Source: Pardosa pseudoannulata
Lineage: Eukaryota > Arthropoda > Arachnida > Araneae > Lycosidae
DNA length: 64,000 bases
Assembly (NCBI GenBank): GCA_032207245.1
Contig: CM063502.1
Span: 52,577,617 to 52,641,616 of the forward strand
Direction of reading: 5' to 3'
A program made the translations under genes and the position numbers. Positions 36,665 through 49,997 of this stretch are shown one piece after another (positions within the stretch are counted from its first letter, which is position 1; each line of letters starts with the position of its first letter). Below the pieces are notes generated by a model. It saw nothing but the letters and a program-made list of their open reading frames with translations, had not been told where the DNA came from and did not search any database.

Positions 36665-36793
36665 TCAGTTGAATTTGTTCCATACATTTTGAATTGTTAT
36701 CTTGCCAAAAGTCATCAATGCAGCATTGATTAGTTCCCCGAGATCTAATGTTTCTGATAATGGGTAGATTGCACCAAGAAGAAACACGTATTA
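36665..36793 (-). pseudogene. Possible DDE_1 (pogo/Tigger) transposase fragment
   Basis: Minus-strand frame of 41 codons: LLGAIYPLSETLDLGELINA followed by LMTFGKITIQNVWNKFN and a stop. The pattern I-N-A-x-x-x-x-x-K-x-T-I-x-N-x-[FW]-x-K resembles the C-terminal end of pogo-type DDE transposases (W-x-x-V-x-x-x-T-I-x-N-C-F-x-K). The match is short and partly impressionistic. Confidence 0.3.
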
Positions 36794-37047
36794 AATCAAA
36801 TGACTTGTAAGGAAGAAGGCATAAAGGACATCTCGTTTATTCTAACGAACAAAAACTTTTTTCCCTTTGTCCTGATTTAGGAAGATACTGAATTTTTGCT
36901 ACCACTTGGTGCAAACAAGACAAACTTGGTGAGTTTTCGGTTATTTTTCCATATCAAGTTAGATCGAAAAGTTACCGAATAAGTAGGGTCGATACCGTAT
37001 GACACACTATTAAAAAAAAAAGCCTGAATCAATCGTGCAATAAAGAT

Positions 37048-37459
37048 TTGGTTTTGTTTGTTTGGAACGCTACCGCTTAATACTCTACTGTTTTGCTCAC
37101 AAGGGTTAATGAGACAGTCACCTACTGCTTAACCCTTAATTTAACAAGATGTTTTTTTTTTTCAAATATTTTTTAATTTCTCTTTTTTTCCCATGTCTGT
37201 ATAGACATTAGGATATCTGTAAAACAAACAAAAAAATATATCATTTTCCATTTTTGAGATAATTAATGTCCGCTGTGGCGAACACTGACAATTATGTTAT
37301 ATAGTAGTTATAAATATACATGTCCGGTGTAGCGGCCAGACTTAGCCAAATTAAGGGTCAAAGCCGATCCGAAATGGCTACGAACATCCATACCTCCAGA
37401 GGGATTCAAGCCTACGAATTTCGATACCGAAGAGAAACGCTGTACCATTCGGCTATTGA
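37048..37459 (-). mobile_element. tRNA-derived SINE (family A) split by a TTAA element
   Basis: The 3' part (gctcacaagggttaatgaga, cacctactgcttaa) lies at 37048-37132. The 5' part (agccgatccgaaatggctac, gaacatccatacctcc, aattcggtatc head side) lies at 37361-37459. The two join at the family's own 'ctgcTTAAagccg' site, with a 225-bp insert between. Confidence 0.85.
37133..37357. mobile_element. piggyBac-like MITE, 225 bp, inserted at TTAA of a SINE
   Basis: Perfect 10-bp terminal repeats CCCTTAATTT ... AAATTAAGGG. Flanks are TTAA (37129-37132) and TCAA (37358-37361, one change). Because the intact SINE sequence is known from other copies here, the empty site (ctgcTTAAagccgat) proves insertion with TTAA duplication. 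Inside, atgtccgctgtggcgaacac is repeated as atgtccggtgtagcggccag near the right end. Confidence 0.88.
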
Positions 37460-37590
37460 TCGACTGTGCAAACAACAAAGAAAAACGTTGAATTTAAAAA
37501 AATTGTTCGGTTAACAGAAAAATGAAATTCCTTCATATACGCCGCAGATGTTAAATTTCCACTTTTAAATATGTATATGCAGCCCAAAAT

Positions 37591-39569
<1,979 letters not shown>

Positions 39570-39575
39570 TATATA

Positions 39576-39579
<4 letters not shown>

Positions 39580-39628
<49 letters not shown>
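39580..39628. repeat. (TA)n microsatellite
   Basis: About 49 bp of TA immediately right of the foldback, then a G run. Confidence 0.95.
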
Positions 39629-39630
<2 letters not shown>

Positions 39631-39930
39631 GGGGCACAAAATTTGTAAAAATAACTTCTCTCTATACGAAAATATGATGACAAACATACACAAAGTCACA
39701 TATATTTACTAGTATATAAGCTAAACACGCGAGTAAGGTAATCCAAAAATTATAAAAACATATATCAAAATGTTTACTTTAAAAACTATAGCTTTGCTTA
39801 AATAATGCTATCAATATCTTGCAGGCATACAAAAGATTAAATGGGACGAATAAAAATTTAAAAATGATTGTCTGGTCTCGACGAAAACAACCATTTAACA
39901 ACCATTTCAGATCGATAAGTGTCATGACAG

Positions 39931-40080
39931 TGGCCCCAGTATAAGCTACTATTTGCAAAAATGATGGATTTCATTCCTGATTTGAACATGCTTCGTTTGA
40001 ATACAGACATTTTGAATGATCTAAATGAAAACAAAGTGATTTTTGATCGATATGGAGTGAATGTCGATCCTTTTCAATAA
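39931..40080 (+). CDS. Candidate terminal coding exon, unknown protein
   Basis: After a possible acceptor (gtcatgacag, weak pyrimidine tract) the frame reads WPQYKLLFAKMMDFIPDLNM, then LRLNTDILNDLNENKVIFDR and YGVNVDPFQ, ending in TAA. It is 49 codons with a soluble, helical-looking composition that stands out from the AT-rich flanks. An AATAAA lies across the stop (40076-40081). I could not assign a family; parts recall a receptor or enzyme C-terminus, but that is no more than an impression. Upstream exons were not found. Confidence 0.35.
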   Translation, partial: WPQYKLLFAKMMDFIPDLNMLRLNTDILNDLNENKVIFDRYGVNVDPFQ

Positions 40081-40550
40081 AAGAACACTTGAAAGGGTCA
40101 TTCATTTTTAATGCAATGCTATGAAGCTCTTAGCTTTCGTTCCAAGACTAGTTCTATATTTTTGGAGAACAAAATATGAATCTAATACATAAAATGCTTA
40201 GTGTGGATATACGTAAACATAAATACATTTAAACGGTGCAACCTACTGTACTTAAATTTGGTATAAGGGTTTTCTTGACGAGGTTCGAAATTTTACGAAC
40301 CCTTTTCCCAGATTCCGATTTTGTTTTTTTATTTAATTTATTTAATGTTGAATTGGTTATAATTTTTTGTTTCTTGCAACAAGTTATCTTATTCAATCAG
40401 AAGAATGTCTAGGTTCATGTGTTTTAGTAATACTGACGATTGAATGTTTTTCGTAAGTTGTATAATTTACCATATTTCTTTACCATAAAATACTTTATAC
40501 TTCTTTGCATACTATGCTTCTTTGTGCACTTTTAGTATTTAGTAAATTTA

Positions 40551-41163
40551 GTATTCTGTTAAAATTTTCCGTGCATTATATTTTTTGCCGCTGGATAATG
40601 AGGTAATTTAAAGTTTATGGTTCCTTATTACGATACTATGAAAAAACGTTTAATTTTTTATTTATGCTAGGTTTTGATTACAAATTTTCATATTTTTTAG
40701 AATTTTGTTTATATTTATTTATTTCTATAATTCATTGCATTTGTAAATTGAGTATTCTGTTAAAGTTTTTCGTGCATTATATTTTTTGCCTATGGAAAAT
40801 GAGAGTAATTTAAAGTTTATGCTATCTTATTACGATACTACTTTGGAGAAACGTTTAATTTTTTATTTATGCTAGGTTTTCGTTACAAATTTTCGTGTAT
40901 TTTTTAGAATTTTGTTTATATTTATTTATTTCTATAATTCATTGCATTTATAAATTGAGTATTCTGTTAAAGTTTTTCGTGCATTATATTTTTTGCCTCT
41001 GGATAATGAGAGTAATTTAAAGTAAGTTTATGCTGTCTTATTACGATACTACTTTAGAGAAACGTTTAATTTTTTATTTATGCTAAGTTTTGGTTACAAA
41101 TTTTCGTGTATTTTTTAGAATTTTGTTTATATTTATTTATTTCTATAATTCATTGCATTTATG
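40551..41163. repeat. Three-copy tandem repeat, 201-207 bp
   Basis: The word gtattctgttaaa starts copies at 40551, 40752 and 40959. All share cgtgcattatattttttgcc, cttattacgatacta, aacgtttaattttttattta and a tail ctataattcattgcattt. AT-rich and noncoding. Confidence 0.9.
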
Positions 41164-42566
41164 TAGGATTTTAAAAAATGCACTCTTTTCGTTCATTACA
41201 TTTTTATGTTTGTGGGAATATTTTAACCTGTTTTTACAGTCTTTGCAATAATCAATTACATAAAGCGATATTATGAAAATATTAATTAAATTATATCGTC
41301 CTTAAATTCTGTTAAATTATTTCAGTAGTATAGATACCTTTTACAGGTATTCTCTAAAAACAATCTTAGATTAGGTAACAAAAAAAGGAAATTTCAAGGA
41401 GTAATGGTGAATTGTACTTTCTCTGTCTACAAATATTAACGGTATGTTAAAAAAAATCAAAATTTCTATACATCATAATACGTTTGTTTTCCTCTGTTTT
41501 TATCCCTTTACACGTTCCTTAGAGATTTATTAGTAAGAGGTGTGATTTTCGTTCGATTCTTTAAGAAACATTTTTTTCCTTCGTTAACCATACGATTTTG
41601 GTATTGATTTTCATAATAAAAGATAATAGAATTTATACTATAATGATAACCAACATTTTATTAGAAATTTATTTCATACTTACTTATTTAAATTGCAACG
41701 TTTTAAATGAAAAATAATAATTGTAGTTTTATAAATATTATATTAATAATTTGTTAAAAATTAAAACTTTTTAGATATCTTCGAACCGTTGTTATCTTTT
41801 TTAATATTCACATGTGCATTGGTAATTCAGTAGTAGAAGAAATCATGTTCATAAACTTATTTCTTTTGTAGAATGGTTTCCTTTTGCCAGTGTCCTATAA
41901 AGTTATCTTAAAGAGACAGTGGAAATATATAAAAAGTTATAAAAGTGTTATAAAATTATTAACAGTTTTATGAAACTTTACACATAAACATATTGAAGAA
42001 CTAAAAAAATCACATCGAAATAAATTTAAAAATCAAAAAATATATATTTTACATATCAATTTTTTTAAACATTTTATTAGTTTTTAAAATATTTCTTGCT
42101 CATTTAATTTTCAATTTCTTTTATTAAATTTGTCTTATTATTTCATAAAAATATATTATGAACACTTTGGGGCATTATTTTGTCGATAAATTTCAATATT
42201 TAATATATGGGAAATGTTTATATGTCTGTATATAGAATTTTAATGAATAATTTGGTTTTTTTTTAATTCAAATTAAGTTTTACTTCTCTAAATACAGTCA
42301 AAATATAAATTAAATTACCAGATTGGTTTTCATGCATATTAACAATGTTTTGTAAACATATTTTAGGAATTTACAAAAAATTAAGCCACGCGGAGCATTT
42401 TAAAAATTAACAAAGAATTTTATAATAAATTTTTCAAAGATATTATCTAGTTTTAAGAAAAAATTTAATATGAGTAATTTACTTATACATTATTTTATAA
42501 GTGTCCAGAGTTTCATAACTGTAAATAAACAATTTATAGAAACGTTTTGTAAGGTACATCATCCCT
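41164..42566. other. AT-rich DNA, nothing recognised
   Basis: Very AT-rich with dense stops in every frame. Confidence 0.55.
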
Positions 42567-43138
42567 TTAACACACTGTATGCGAGACACGCTCTAGTACG
42601 TTTTCCGGCGATTGATATTTGAACGCGGGACACGTACTAGTACGTTTTCTGATGATTGATACTTGAGCGCGGGTCACGTACTAGTATGGGTTAGTGTAAC
42701 AACATGGTTTGTTTGTGGGTACAAAAATAATGGTATATACAGGAAAACGAAGCCGAATGTTCTTGTCTACTACATAGATTCTCAAAATATTTAGACAAAT
42801 AAAAACTAGTGTTTACATCAGTCGATGCGGAACCACAGAACGGGAAAAAATTAAAACTATATACTACTATTTCTATTTGATTTTTCATGTTTACCATACT
42901 ATTATAAATTTATCCACTAAAAAATATATTTTTTGTTTACAAAAATTTTATGCTTGTTACTTATATATTTCTATTTATATATTTGTTTATATATTTCAAT
43001 ATAAAATTCAAAAAGTTAGTTAAAAGATTAAATAATTTTCGATCTATTGAGATTTAACTGTAATAACTAAATATATGCGCAAAACGCCCGCTCCCGGTAC
43101 AATTTTGCTGCGAAATGTACCCGCACACAATGTGTTAA
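42567..43138. mobile_element. TTAA-flanked MITE, 572 bp
   Basis: Left TTAACACACTGTATGCGAG; right, reverse-complemented, TTAACACATTGTGTGCGGG. Sixteen of 19 agree, including TTAA. Just inside the left end is a CpG-rich 46-bp direct repeat (gacacgctctagtacg ... gacacgtactagtacg) that includes the perfect palindrome ACGTACTAGTACGT (42632-42645). It has no transposase. Confidence 0.75.
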
Positions 43139-44566
43139 GAAGGTAGGTATTAAAAGAAAAAAAATTCAGAACCTAAGTATTTTTGTGGATGATTTTTTTT
43201 TTCTAAATATTAATTATATTGAGTTTTTATTTTATATTGTAAAAGCATATTTAAATTTAGGTTTATATGACATTTTATACAAATAAATACATCTAAACAA
43301 CATCCTTTTCCATCATACATATGAGGGGAAGGGGGTTTCAGACCATTCGAGAGTTTTGGCACGAGTACGGTAATGCCATCTGTTAGCAATAAAAATTATA
43401 ATCTTTGTAAATCTAAACATTATCCTTACATTATAATTTACTTTTCATTATTTATTAATTATGTCATTATTATCACAAACCAGAGCTGCTTATTGAAGCA
43501 CTGTTACTCACCTTATTCCAGTTTTAACAATAAACTATTGATCTAACATTAGAGAGAAAATATCAATCCATGCTTATCACCCGATATTTGTCTAAGTTTT
43601 AAATCAACAAAAGAAAGAGCTATTAAATACTTTAAATCTTAGCTCAGTACAACAAATATATCAATTCCATCTCTGATCAAATGGGTATTGAATGTGTATT
43701 AATGACCCCATGCACGCAAACATTGTATTTAAGACTTGCAATCGCTGTGATGTAGGAAAATTGTCTTACGTAGATTTGCTTAAAAACGTTAGAGGTATAA
43801 AACAATCATGTTGATAAATGATCAAAGTAACGGTTTCTTCTCTTTAATCAAAATTTAATGATAGTTAATGATGACATAAATGTAAATAGCGAATTAAAAG
43901 TATGCACATATGTAGAGTAGAGGTCACCCATCTTATGACACTTCTGTCCATACGTAGCGTTTTTAAATACTGCTGTGAGCTACCAAAAGAATGAAGTACA
44001 GAAATAAGAACTTTTTATTTTCTATTTTTTTTTTTTTTTTTTTTTGCTTATAAATATATATTTCTAGTAAATATGAAACTTAAAACTATTTCTAAAAAAG
44101 TAACTTGAAATTGAACTTATATAATTTAAATTAAAGCGTCGTTATTAATAAATTAGAAATATAAGAACAGATTTTGAATTCCTTTTATTAATTTTAATGA
44201 GAATGGCATTCGCTTTGGTGATCAAAATGATTTTTAATGTTCGGAGAGTAGGTAGTGAGTGCTATTTGAGGTTCGGTTCGCGAGACGATTTGGATGTATT
44301 TTGTGTTTACTTCTTATCTTAGTAATTAATATAATCCACCTATATAGAACTGTGTAATAGAATGCTCAATAAACCCATATTATTCTATAGGTAAATACTG
44401 AATAAAGATACACACTCTCAGTTTAAAAAACATTCAAAAATACAGCAATGTGTGATATCAAATTATTTCTCAGAAAAGTTTTTAATCATTACCAGCTGCA
44501 GGTCCTCAAGCTCTTTCGAAAGTGTTTGAAGAACTTATAATTTATTATGAATGACTAACCATTCTT
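43139..44566. other. AT-rich DNA with one complex block
   Basis: 44200-44300 (gttcggagagtaggtagtga, ggttcggttcgcgagacg) is GC-richer and gives a short plus-strand frame FNVRRVGSECYLRFGSRDDL of unknown nature. 44019-44045 is a T run. Confidence 0.35.
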
Positions 44567-44755
44567 ATTGGCAATTTTAAAGTAAACATATCACTGCCAG
44601 AAGCTATCCTGCTCCGCGAGTTTCTCAAAAATAAGTCCTTGTTTTAGCTTGACGGTAGGAATAATCCTACAGTGAAAGGAGGTTTTGTAGTTGATAGGAC
44701 TTTCGAAAAGGAGCTTGATAAAAAAAATATTATTTTCTTACTTTGTTTCGTGTAC
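44567..44755 (+). pseudogene. Coding-like fossil, one stop
   Basis: The frame reads IGNFKVNISLPEAILLREFL, KNKSLF, TAG (44645-44647), LDGRNNPTVKGGFVVDRTFE, KELDKKN. The amino-acid mix is protein-like and GC is higher than around it. No family recognised; a decayed transposon or host gene piece. Confidence 0.3.
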
Positions 44756-46159
44756 TAGTTACCCCAATCCTATTTCTAATACTTATGATATGAACATCCT
44801 ATTGACAACAGATGAAGAGCATTATTACAATATGTCACTAAAAAAAAAGAGTGACAACTATCAATAAAATATTGTTACATTTGTAGATATTGACAAATGT
44901 GATTTAATTTCCCTCTTTATAAATCATTAACTTCCTTACCCTTTCTTCTTCTGCACATACTGAGTGATGAATTAAATTTTTAAGCGTATTATTGCATTAA
45001 GCGCATAAATGTATTAAGCGTTATGTAATAGTTTGTTTGAACTGTTTTAAAGCTTGTTTGACTGTGTGAAACACATTTATTACGCACTCGCTATAAAAAG
45101 CTTTGCTTCTTATGCGTAGCTTTTGTTTAATTCCTGAGCCCTTTTCCAGAAGTAGCCATTCTGTCAGAATCGGACACTGTACTAAAACAAAATCTCGAAC
45201 AAAAAACCCTCGGGTAAAAAAGGTCTTTTTAGCCACCACTTGTCTGATTAGCAAGTATGACATAAAAAACTGACTTTAGTATTCATACTGAGTTGTTTTA
45301 GCAAGCTAAGATCGGTCTAAGAGGGAAGAATGTTAAGCTCAATGAGTGAGGTGTTGTTATGAGCTGCAGCAACTAAATCTAGATAAAGAAGTTTTACTGT
45401 TGTTCGTTTTATTTTGTTTCGCTTTAGATCTTGAATTTCAATCAGTCTTCAATACATTGCTTTGTATTTAAATTTGTTATTTTTATGCCAAAAATCAACG
45501 ACTGCAGTATTGATCAGTTATGCATTAATCGTTTGAGTCCCAGAAGGTTTTGAAAAAACACTGTCGGAGAAACACTGCCGAACAGCGCAACCGCGCTTTA
45601 TCCATATGGATACCAAGAAACGCTATAGCGCTTCTTTTATTTTGCGTCGATAAATCCCAAGCGGAGGGATAGCACTTCTTCTATTTATGTCTAAACATAT
45701 GCTTCAATATTGCACTATTTTTACAGTATTCTGCGTATTGTAAAATGTATTATTTACATAAAAAGAGGATCTGGGTGATGTATTTGCTTTAGTAAATTTG
45801 AGCGCGCGTGGTTTCTACAGTATATGATGCACTTTAGAGCAATTTTTCGTAACGTCACGAACTACTATAATGCCCTTCCGATTCATTTTCATATTTACAA
45901 TAGCCAATAGACAAACAATAAACTGCCCTTCCGTTTAAAACTAAAGCCAGAATTGTCATAATTTGAGAATTTGCCCTACTGCATGAAATCGTCTTTTCAG
46001 TGGTCCACAACACTTGGAATATGCTGGATTTTCTCGGCATAAAAACTGAACAGCGTGATCGCGCTGCTTCAGGCTCAATTGGTTAAGTAAAATAAATCTC
46101 TAAATCTATTTACAAATTGCGTTTAGTAAAAAAATTATAATTAAAGAAATTTCAAAAGG
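44756..46159. other. Mixed DNA; possible unclassified element at 45575-46070
   Basis: AGCGCAACCGCGCT near 45585 and AGCGTGATCGCGCT near 46055 are small palindromes roughly inverted to each other, perhaps the subterminal parts of one element. There is no clear end or target duplication. Minus ORFs here show no domain. Confidence 0.25.
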
Positions 46160-46313
46160 GTTTTTGGTTTGCTACGGTCTATTTTTTGCAACACGAGGGC
46201 TAATAAGACCGGGACCAAAAGCTTAAAGCCGATTCCGAATATTAATGCCGTAGTGAGATTCGAACCCACGAACTCAGGTTCCGAAGGCCAGCACCCTAAA
46301 CATTCGGCCATCC
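46160..46313 (-). mobile_element. tRNA-derived SINE (family A)
   Basis: Reverse-strand copy: tttgctacggtctatttttt, gcaacacgagggctaataag, gcttaaagccgattccgaat, box-B complement gattcgaacccacg and the head gcaccctaaacattcggcca. Confidence 0.9.
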
Positions 46314-47021
46314 AGAGGGGGGGGTGTTATGATTATTCGGGAAATCAACAGAATCTATGATGCCTAAATATATTTTTCACTTGATTATTTATATGTTCTA
46401 ATACAGGATTTATGCATTTAAGCAAAATAAAATACTTCTGAGACATTGTATCAGATATTTTGCCCAACTTTCAACAAAAAAAAATGTAATAACCGAAAAT
46501 TCAAACTCAAAATCTCATAAATCAAAAATAGTTTTTTTCAAAATACAAAATTTAGAATTTAACACATTAAAAAAATCTAAATATATATCATAACATGTGT
46601 CTCTACACCAGATATATTTTTTAAAAAATTATTCTTAAAGCAGAAAAGCATAGTACTAACTTAAATAACTATAAGCATAAAATCCAGCATAAATAATAAA
46701 TAGAGTTTTATTCGCTTTGAATTATGAATCAACCCTTTCACCAGCACTTTACAGTAGATATTTACTCTCTCCCGGTTTATTTCTGTTTCCGACTTGAAAT
46801 ATTGATAACAAGGAGCGTTAGAAGCCCGTATGTCCCAGATTAATATATCTTTCTCCTGACCTTTACGTGAATGAATTACTTTCAAAAATGCATGTGAAGA
46901 GTGTGTAAATGTTTTATACGTCTAGATTTCTGAGCTTCGGATCTCGTATCTTGAGATTTTTACCTACTACTAAATAAAATAGAGCCTATTGATACGGATG
47001 ACAGTGTGCTCTTATTTCCAG

Positions 47022-47233
47022 TCGCGAGGAAAAATAAAGCCAGTGTCGTAGACGTGTCTTGTCGGGCTGGTGATTCTTATTTCTTCAGAAAAAGTTTTTC
47101 TCCTTTCTTTTCAAATATGCATAACAAGGAAATGCCCTTTTTAGATATGCGAATGGTTTTAGATGCTTTAGTTTTTCCAGATGATGAACAAAACCTAATC
47201 GAGAAAGTGTATGGTAGTGTAGTTGAACCCTGA
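47022..47233 (+). CDS. Candidate terminal coding exon, unknown protein
   Basis: A good acceptor (gctcttatttccag) ends at 47021. The frame then stays open for 70 codons to TGA: VARKNKASVVDVSCRAGDSY, FFRKSFSPFFSNMHNKEMPF, LDMRMVLDALVFPDDEQNLI, EKVYGSVVEP. Composition (acidic C-terminus, few I/N/K homopolymers) is far more gene-like than neighbouring ORFs. The ATG at 47006 lies in the presumed intron and is not preferred. No domain recognised. The complementary ORF on the minus strand is a shadow. Confidence 0.4.
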
Positions 47234-47420
47234 TGCAAATGGAAAATACAATAGGATAAAAAAATCAATTAAATAATTAATGGCTTTGATGTGCAAAGCA
47301 TATTTATTATTTAAAAGTGGGGTATACATTAAGAGATTTCGTATAAGCCTTTAATGGGTCATGCAACTCTTAAAAGTCGAAAAAATATAAAATAGTTATC
47401 ATTTTTTACGTCTCATACCT

Positions 47421-47852
47421 TTAACACTTTGACTGCCATGGCTATCATATGTGATATCCAGTGATATTTCCGTTGAGACACTGGCTATCCGATGTGATAG
47501 TCATGGTGTTTTAACACTTCAGGCCATGGCTATCAAAGATGTTATCAGTTACATGAAAATCGTATTGGAGTTTGATTGTTGGGCTTCCTACGATGTGTTA
47601 GGTATACGTGGTTTGCGCAAATTGGTATATGTGACGATTTTATGAGCTAAGTTTTATGAAAAATTAAATATTTGGAACATGCAACAAAAAAGGGAATATA
47701 TATAAATAGAGAGAGTTTGTTTTAAAATATTGTTTGTTTTGAAATATTGTTTTTATATATAGTTTTATGTTGAAAAAATACAAATTACACAAAAAAAAAG
47801 TTTGGCCCCGTTGTGAACATTTGCAATTTTGGCTTGGCAGTCAAAGTGTTAA
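47421..47852. mobile_element. TTAA-flanked MITE, 432 bp, with palindromic subterminal repeats
   Basis: Terminal repeats TTAACACTTTGACTGCCA at left and, reverse-complemented, TTAACACTTTGACTGCCA at right: 18 of 18. Inside the left half, GGCTATCATATGTGATATCC, GGCTATCCGATGTGATAGTC and GGCTATCAAAGATGTTATCA are three related half-palindromes. A further TTTTAACACTTCAGGCCATG repeats the end sequence internally. The 64-codon ORF here is a by-product. Confidence 0.82.
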
Positions 47853-48097
47853 AACTACCATTTTACAAACATAATTTTTTTAACATAGTTAGAACAAATT
47901 ATTATCTTTACGCACATAATCCATTGTCTCATCCATTTTTGAAACAAAAAAAATAATTCTTGTTATAAAAACCCTTATATAATAATAGCGTAAGTTATCT
48001 GTCCGTCTGTTCACATCTTTATGAAGGGAAGGATGGATGGATAGATTATTGGAATTTATTGGCACTGAATCCCAAATGAAATATATGTGCCAAACTG

Positions 48098-48592
48098 AAA
48101 ATTTATGAAGGGGTTATACCTGGAATGGATAGAAGCAGCCATATTAGATTCTTGATTAGATAGGACTAGCAACGTTCAAAATCCACCCCTTCCCCCTTTT
48201 TCTAGCATTTAATGCCATTGTTTCAAGCCCTATTTTCTCTCGGTTAAGAGCAGACGATTAAATTTATCAATTTATCACATAATATTAATGTTAAAAAATT
48301 TATGGAGCTCTTGGACCTGGAATGGATACAGACATCCATATTGGATTGCTGATGATTTAGGGTTAGCAAAATTCAAAGCGAGTAAAGTTTATCTTCTCCT
48401 AAACTATCTATCCGATTCTAAAATAAATCGGTATAAATATGCTTCATATCACAGCGAAAAATACTGTTGTCTTTGATATATTCGAAATCCACCCCTTTCC
48501 CCCTTTTCGAAAGTTTAATGCCATTATTTCAAGCCTTATTTTCCCCGGTTAAGAGCAGCGATTAAATTCATCCCTTTATCACATTATGAGTA
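48098..48592. repeat. Two-copy duplication with an insertion in copy 2
   Basis: 48098-48290 and 48291-48592 share acctggaatggata, aatccacccctt, ttaatgccattgtttcaagc (copy 2: attatttcaagc), cggttaagagcag and the tail tttatcacat. Copy 2 carries about 110 extra bases before the aaatccacccc segment. Confidence 0.8.
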
Positions 48593-49058
48593 GATGAAAA
48601 TAATATTTTTCTAGCATTATGACGTCATTCCTTTAACCCTCTGATTTAATCATTTTTTTTTAAATTATTTAAATATCGTCTGCATTATTTTCATACGTTT
48701 GATCACTGAATGAGGAATTTGCACATGTGGGGGATTCGAACAACTTAGTGTTTTTCTGATAATTTCAGACTCGTAGATTCCAAAAATGTTCTCAAAAATG
48801 TAAAAAACTGGGTCCATCATTTAAAAAATTAATTTTAAAGTTAAGCGAAAATCACGTGACATCAAAACGCTCCGTGATTGGTTGTGATGTCATCGTTCAT
48901 GCAGACCAATATTTTTGTATTGCTTTTAAGCGCGCACTATTTTCCGATTTTGTTTTTGCAAGTTCCTGAAATTTTCTAGCTATCAAAATTTATTTTTATT
49001 TAAACCTGAAGGTTTATTTTATCGATCTAGATAGCTTAGTTATCTCAATTTGTCATAA

Positions 49059-49192
49059 ATGTCTCTTCTACCTGGATTTACCAAAGGACAATCAGACAAC
49101 CTCCCGAAAATTGACAGCATGTCAATGTTTTCTTTCTTGGCAAAAAACCCGGATTTTATGGGAGCAGAAATACGAGGAATTAAAACCCAAAG
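49059..49192 (+). CDS. First exon of an unknown element-borne protein (possible YqaJ/SWIM-type ORF)
   Basis: ATG-led, 44 codons plus 2 nt: MSLLPGFTKGQSDNLPKIDS, MSMFSFLAKNPDFMGAEIRG, IKTQ, followed by a consensus donor AG|GTATGT. The order 'LPxI...SFLAKNPDFMGAEIRxxK' reminds me of the N-terminal region of transposon-linked proteins with SWIM and YqaJ recombinase domains, but that rests on memory of a loose pattern. No downstream exon could be joined, so the gene is probably truncated. The ORF on the other strand is a shadow. Confidence 0.4.
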
Positions 49193-49398
49193 GTATGTAA
49201 AATCATTTATTTTTTTTTCCAATTTTACTTAACATGTATTAATACTTTATTCATGCTAAACACAGCTCTTTTGTTTGTAAACACAAACAAGTCAAATAAA
49301 TATACATATATCATATACACATATTTGTAGTAGCATCGTTTTTTATAAATAGAGACGGATGTAATATTAAAATAAAAATTAGAGGAGGTATTTATTGT

Positions 49399-49466
49399 GA
49401 GACCGGTCTCATTAGCCTTCGTGTTGCAAAAAGTAGACCGTAGCACACCAAACCAAAACCAAACCA
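49399..49466 (+). mobile_element. tRNA-derived SINE (family A), 3' fragment
   Basis: Only the tail is present: gaccggtctcattagccttc, gtgttgcaaaaagtagaccg, then caccaaaccaaaaccaaacc. Confidence 0.85.
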
Positions 49467-49997
49467 ATTCTTAGATATTTTAAATATGATGAAAAGAAAT
49501 TTAAAATCTTTAAACGGCTTTACTTAATTATTTATACATTTTTAAATAGCAATACAATTTTATTGCCTTTAATATTAATGTCAAATTAAAAAATGTATAA
49601 AATTTCTCAAATTAAATTTAATTTTTAAAGTAATATTATTATTAAGTATTTTAAAAATATTATACTTTTTTTCAAATTAGTCACCAATTTAATCGAAAAA
49701 TATCACTGATTTGATACACAAGAAAGTATGCATCTCTGAAGAAAATATTTATAATACCTTGAAAATACATAACTTTCCCCTCCCCCGAGTTATTTATTAG
49801 ATAATTATATGCTTTAGATATTTATATGCTTTATAAAATATTTATTGTACTTGAACTCTGTGATAATACTCGAAAATTAGCAGTTTTAAAAGTTAAATAG
49901 CAGTGGTTAATCAACAATCCTTTTAAAGGTATAGATGTATTTTTATATACTTTAATTGTTCTAAATTAGTAATATTTAAACAAAAGTAAGCATTTAC

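Noticed and set aside
46316..46326. G run next to a SINE end as a G-quadruplex
   Set aside because: A single G run cannot form the four-tract structure.
47077..47268. 63-codon minus ORF
   Set aside because: Antisense shadow of the better plus-strand exon candidate.
49225..49467. 80-codon minus ORF
   Set aside because: Starts in antisense of the SINE fragment and has no domain.
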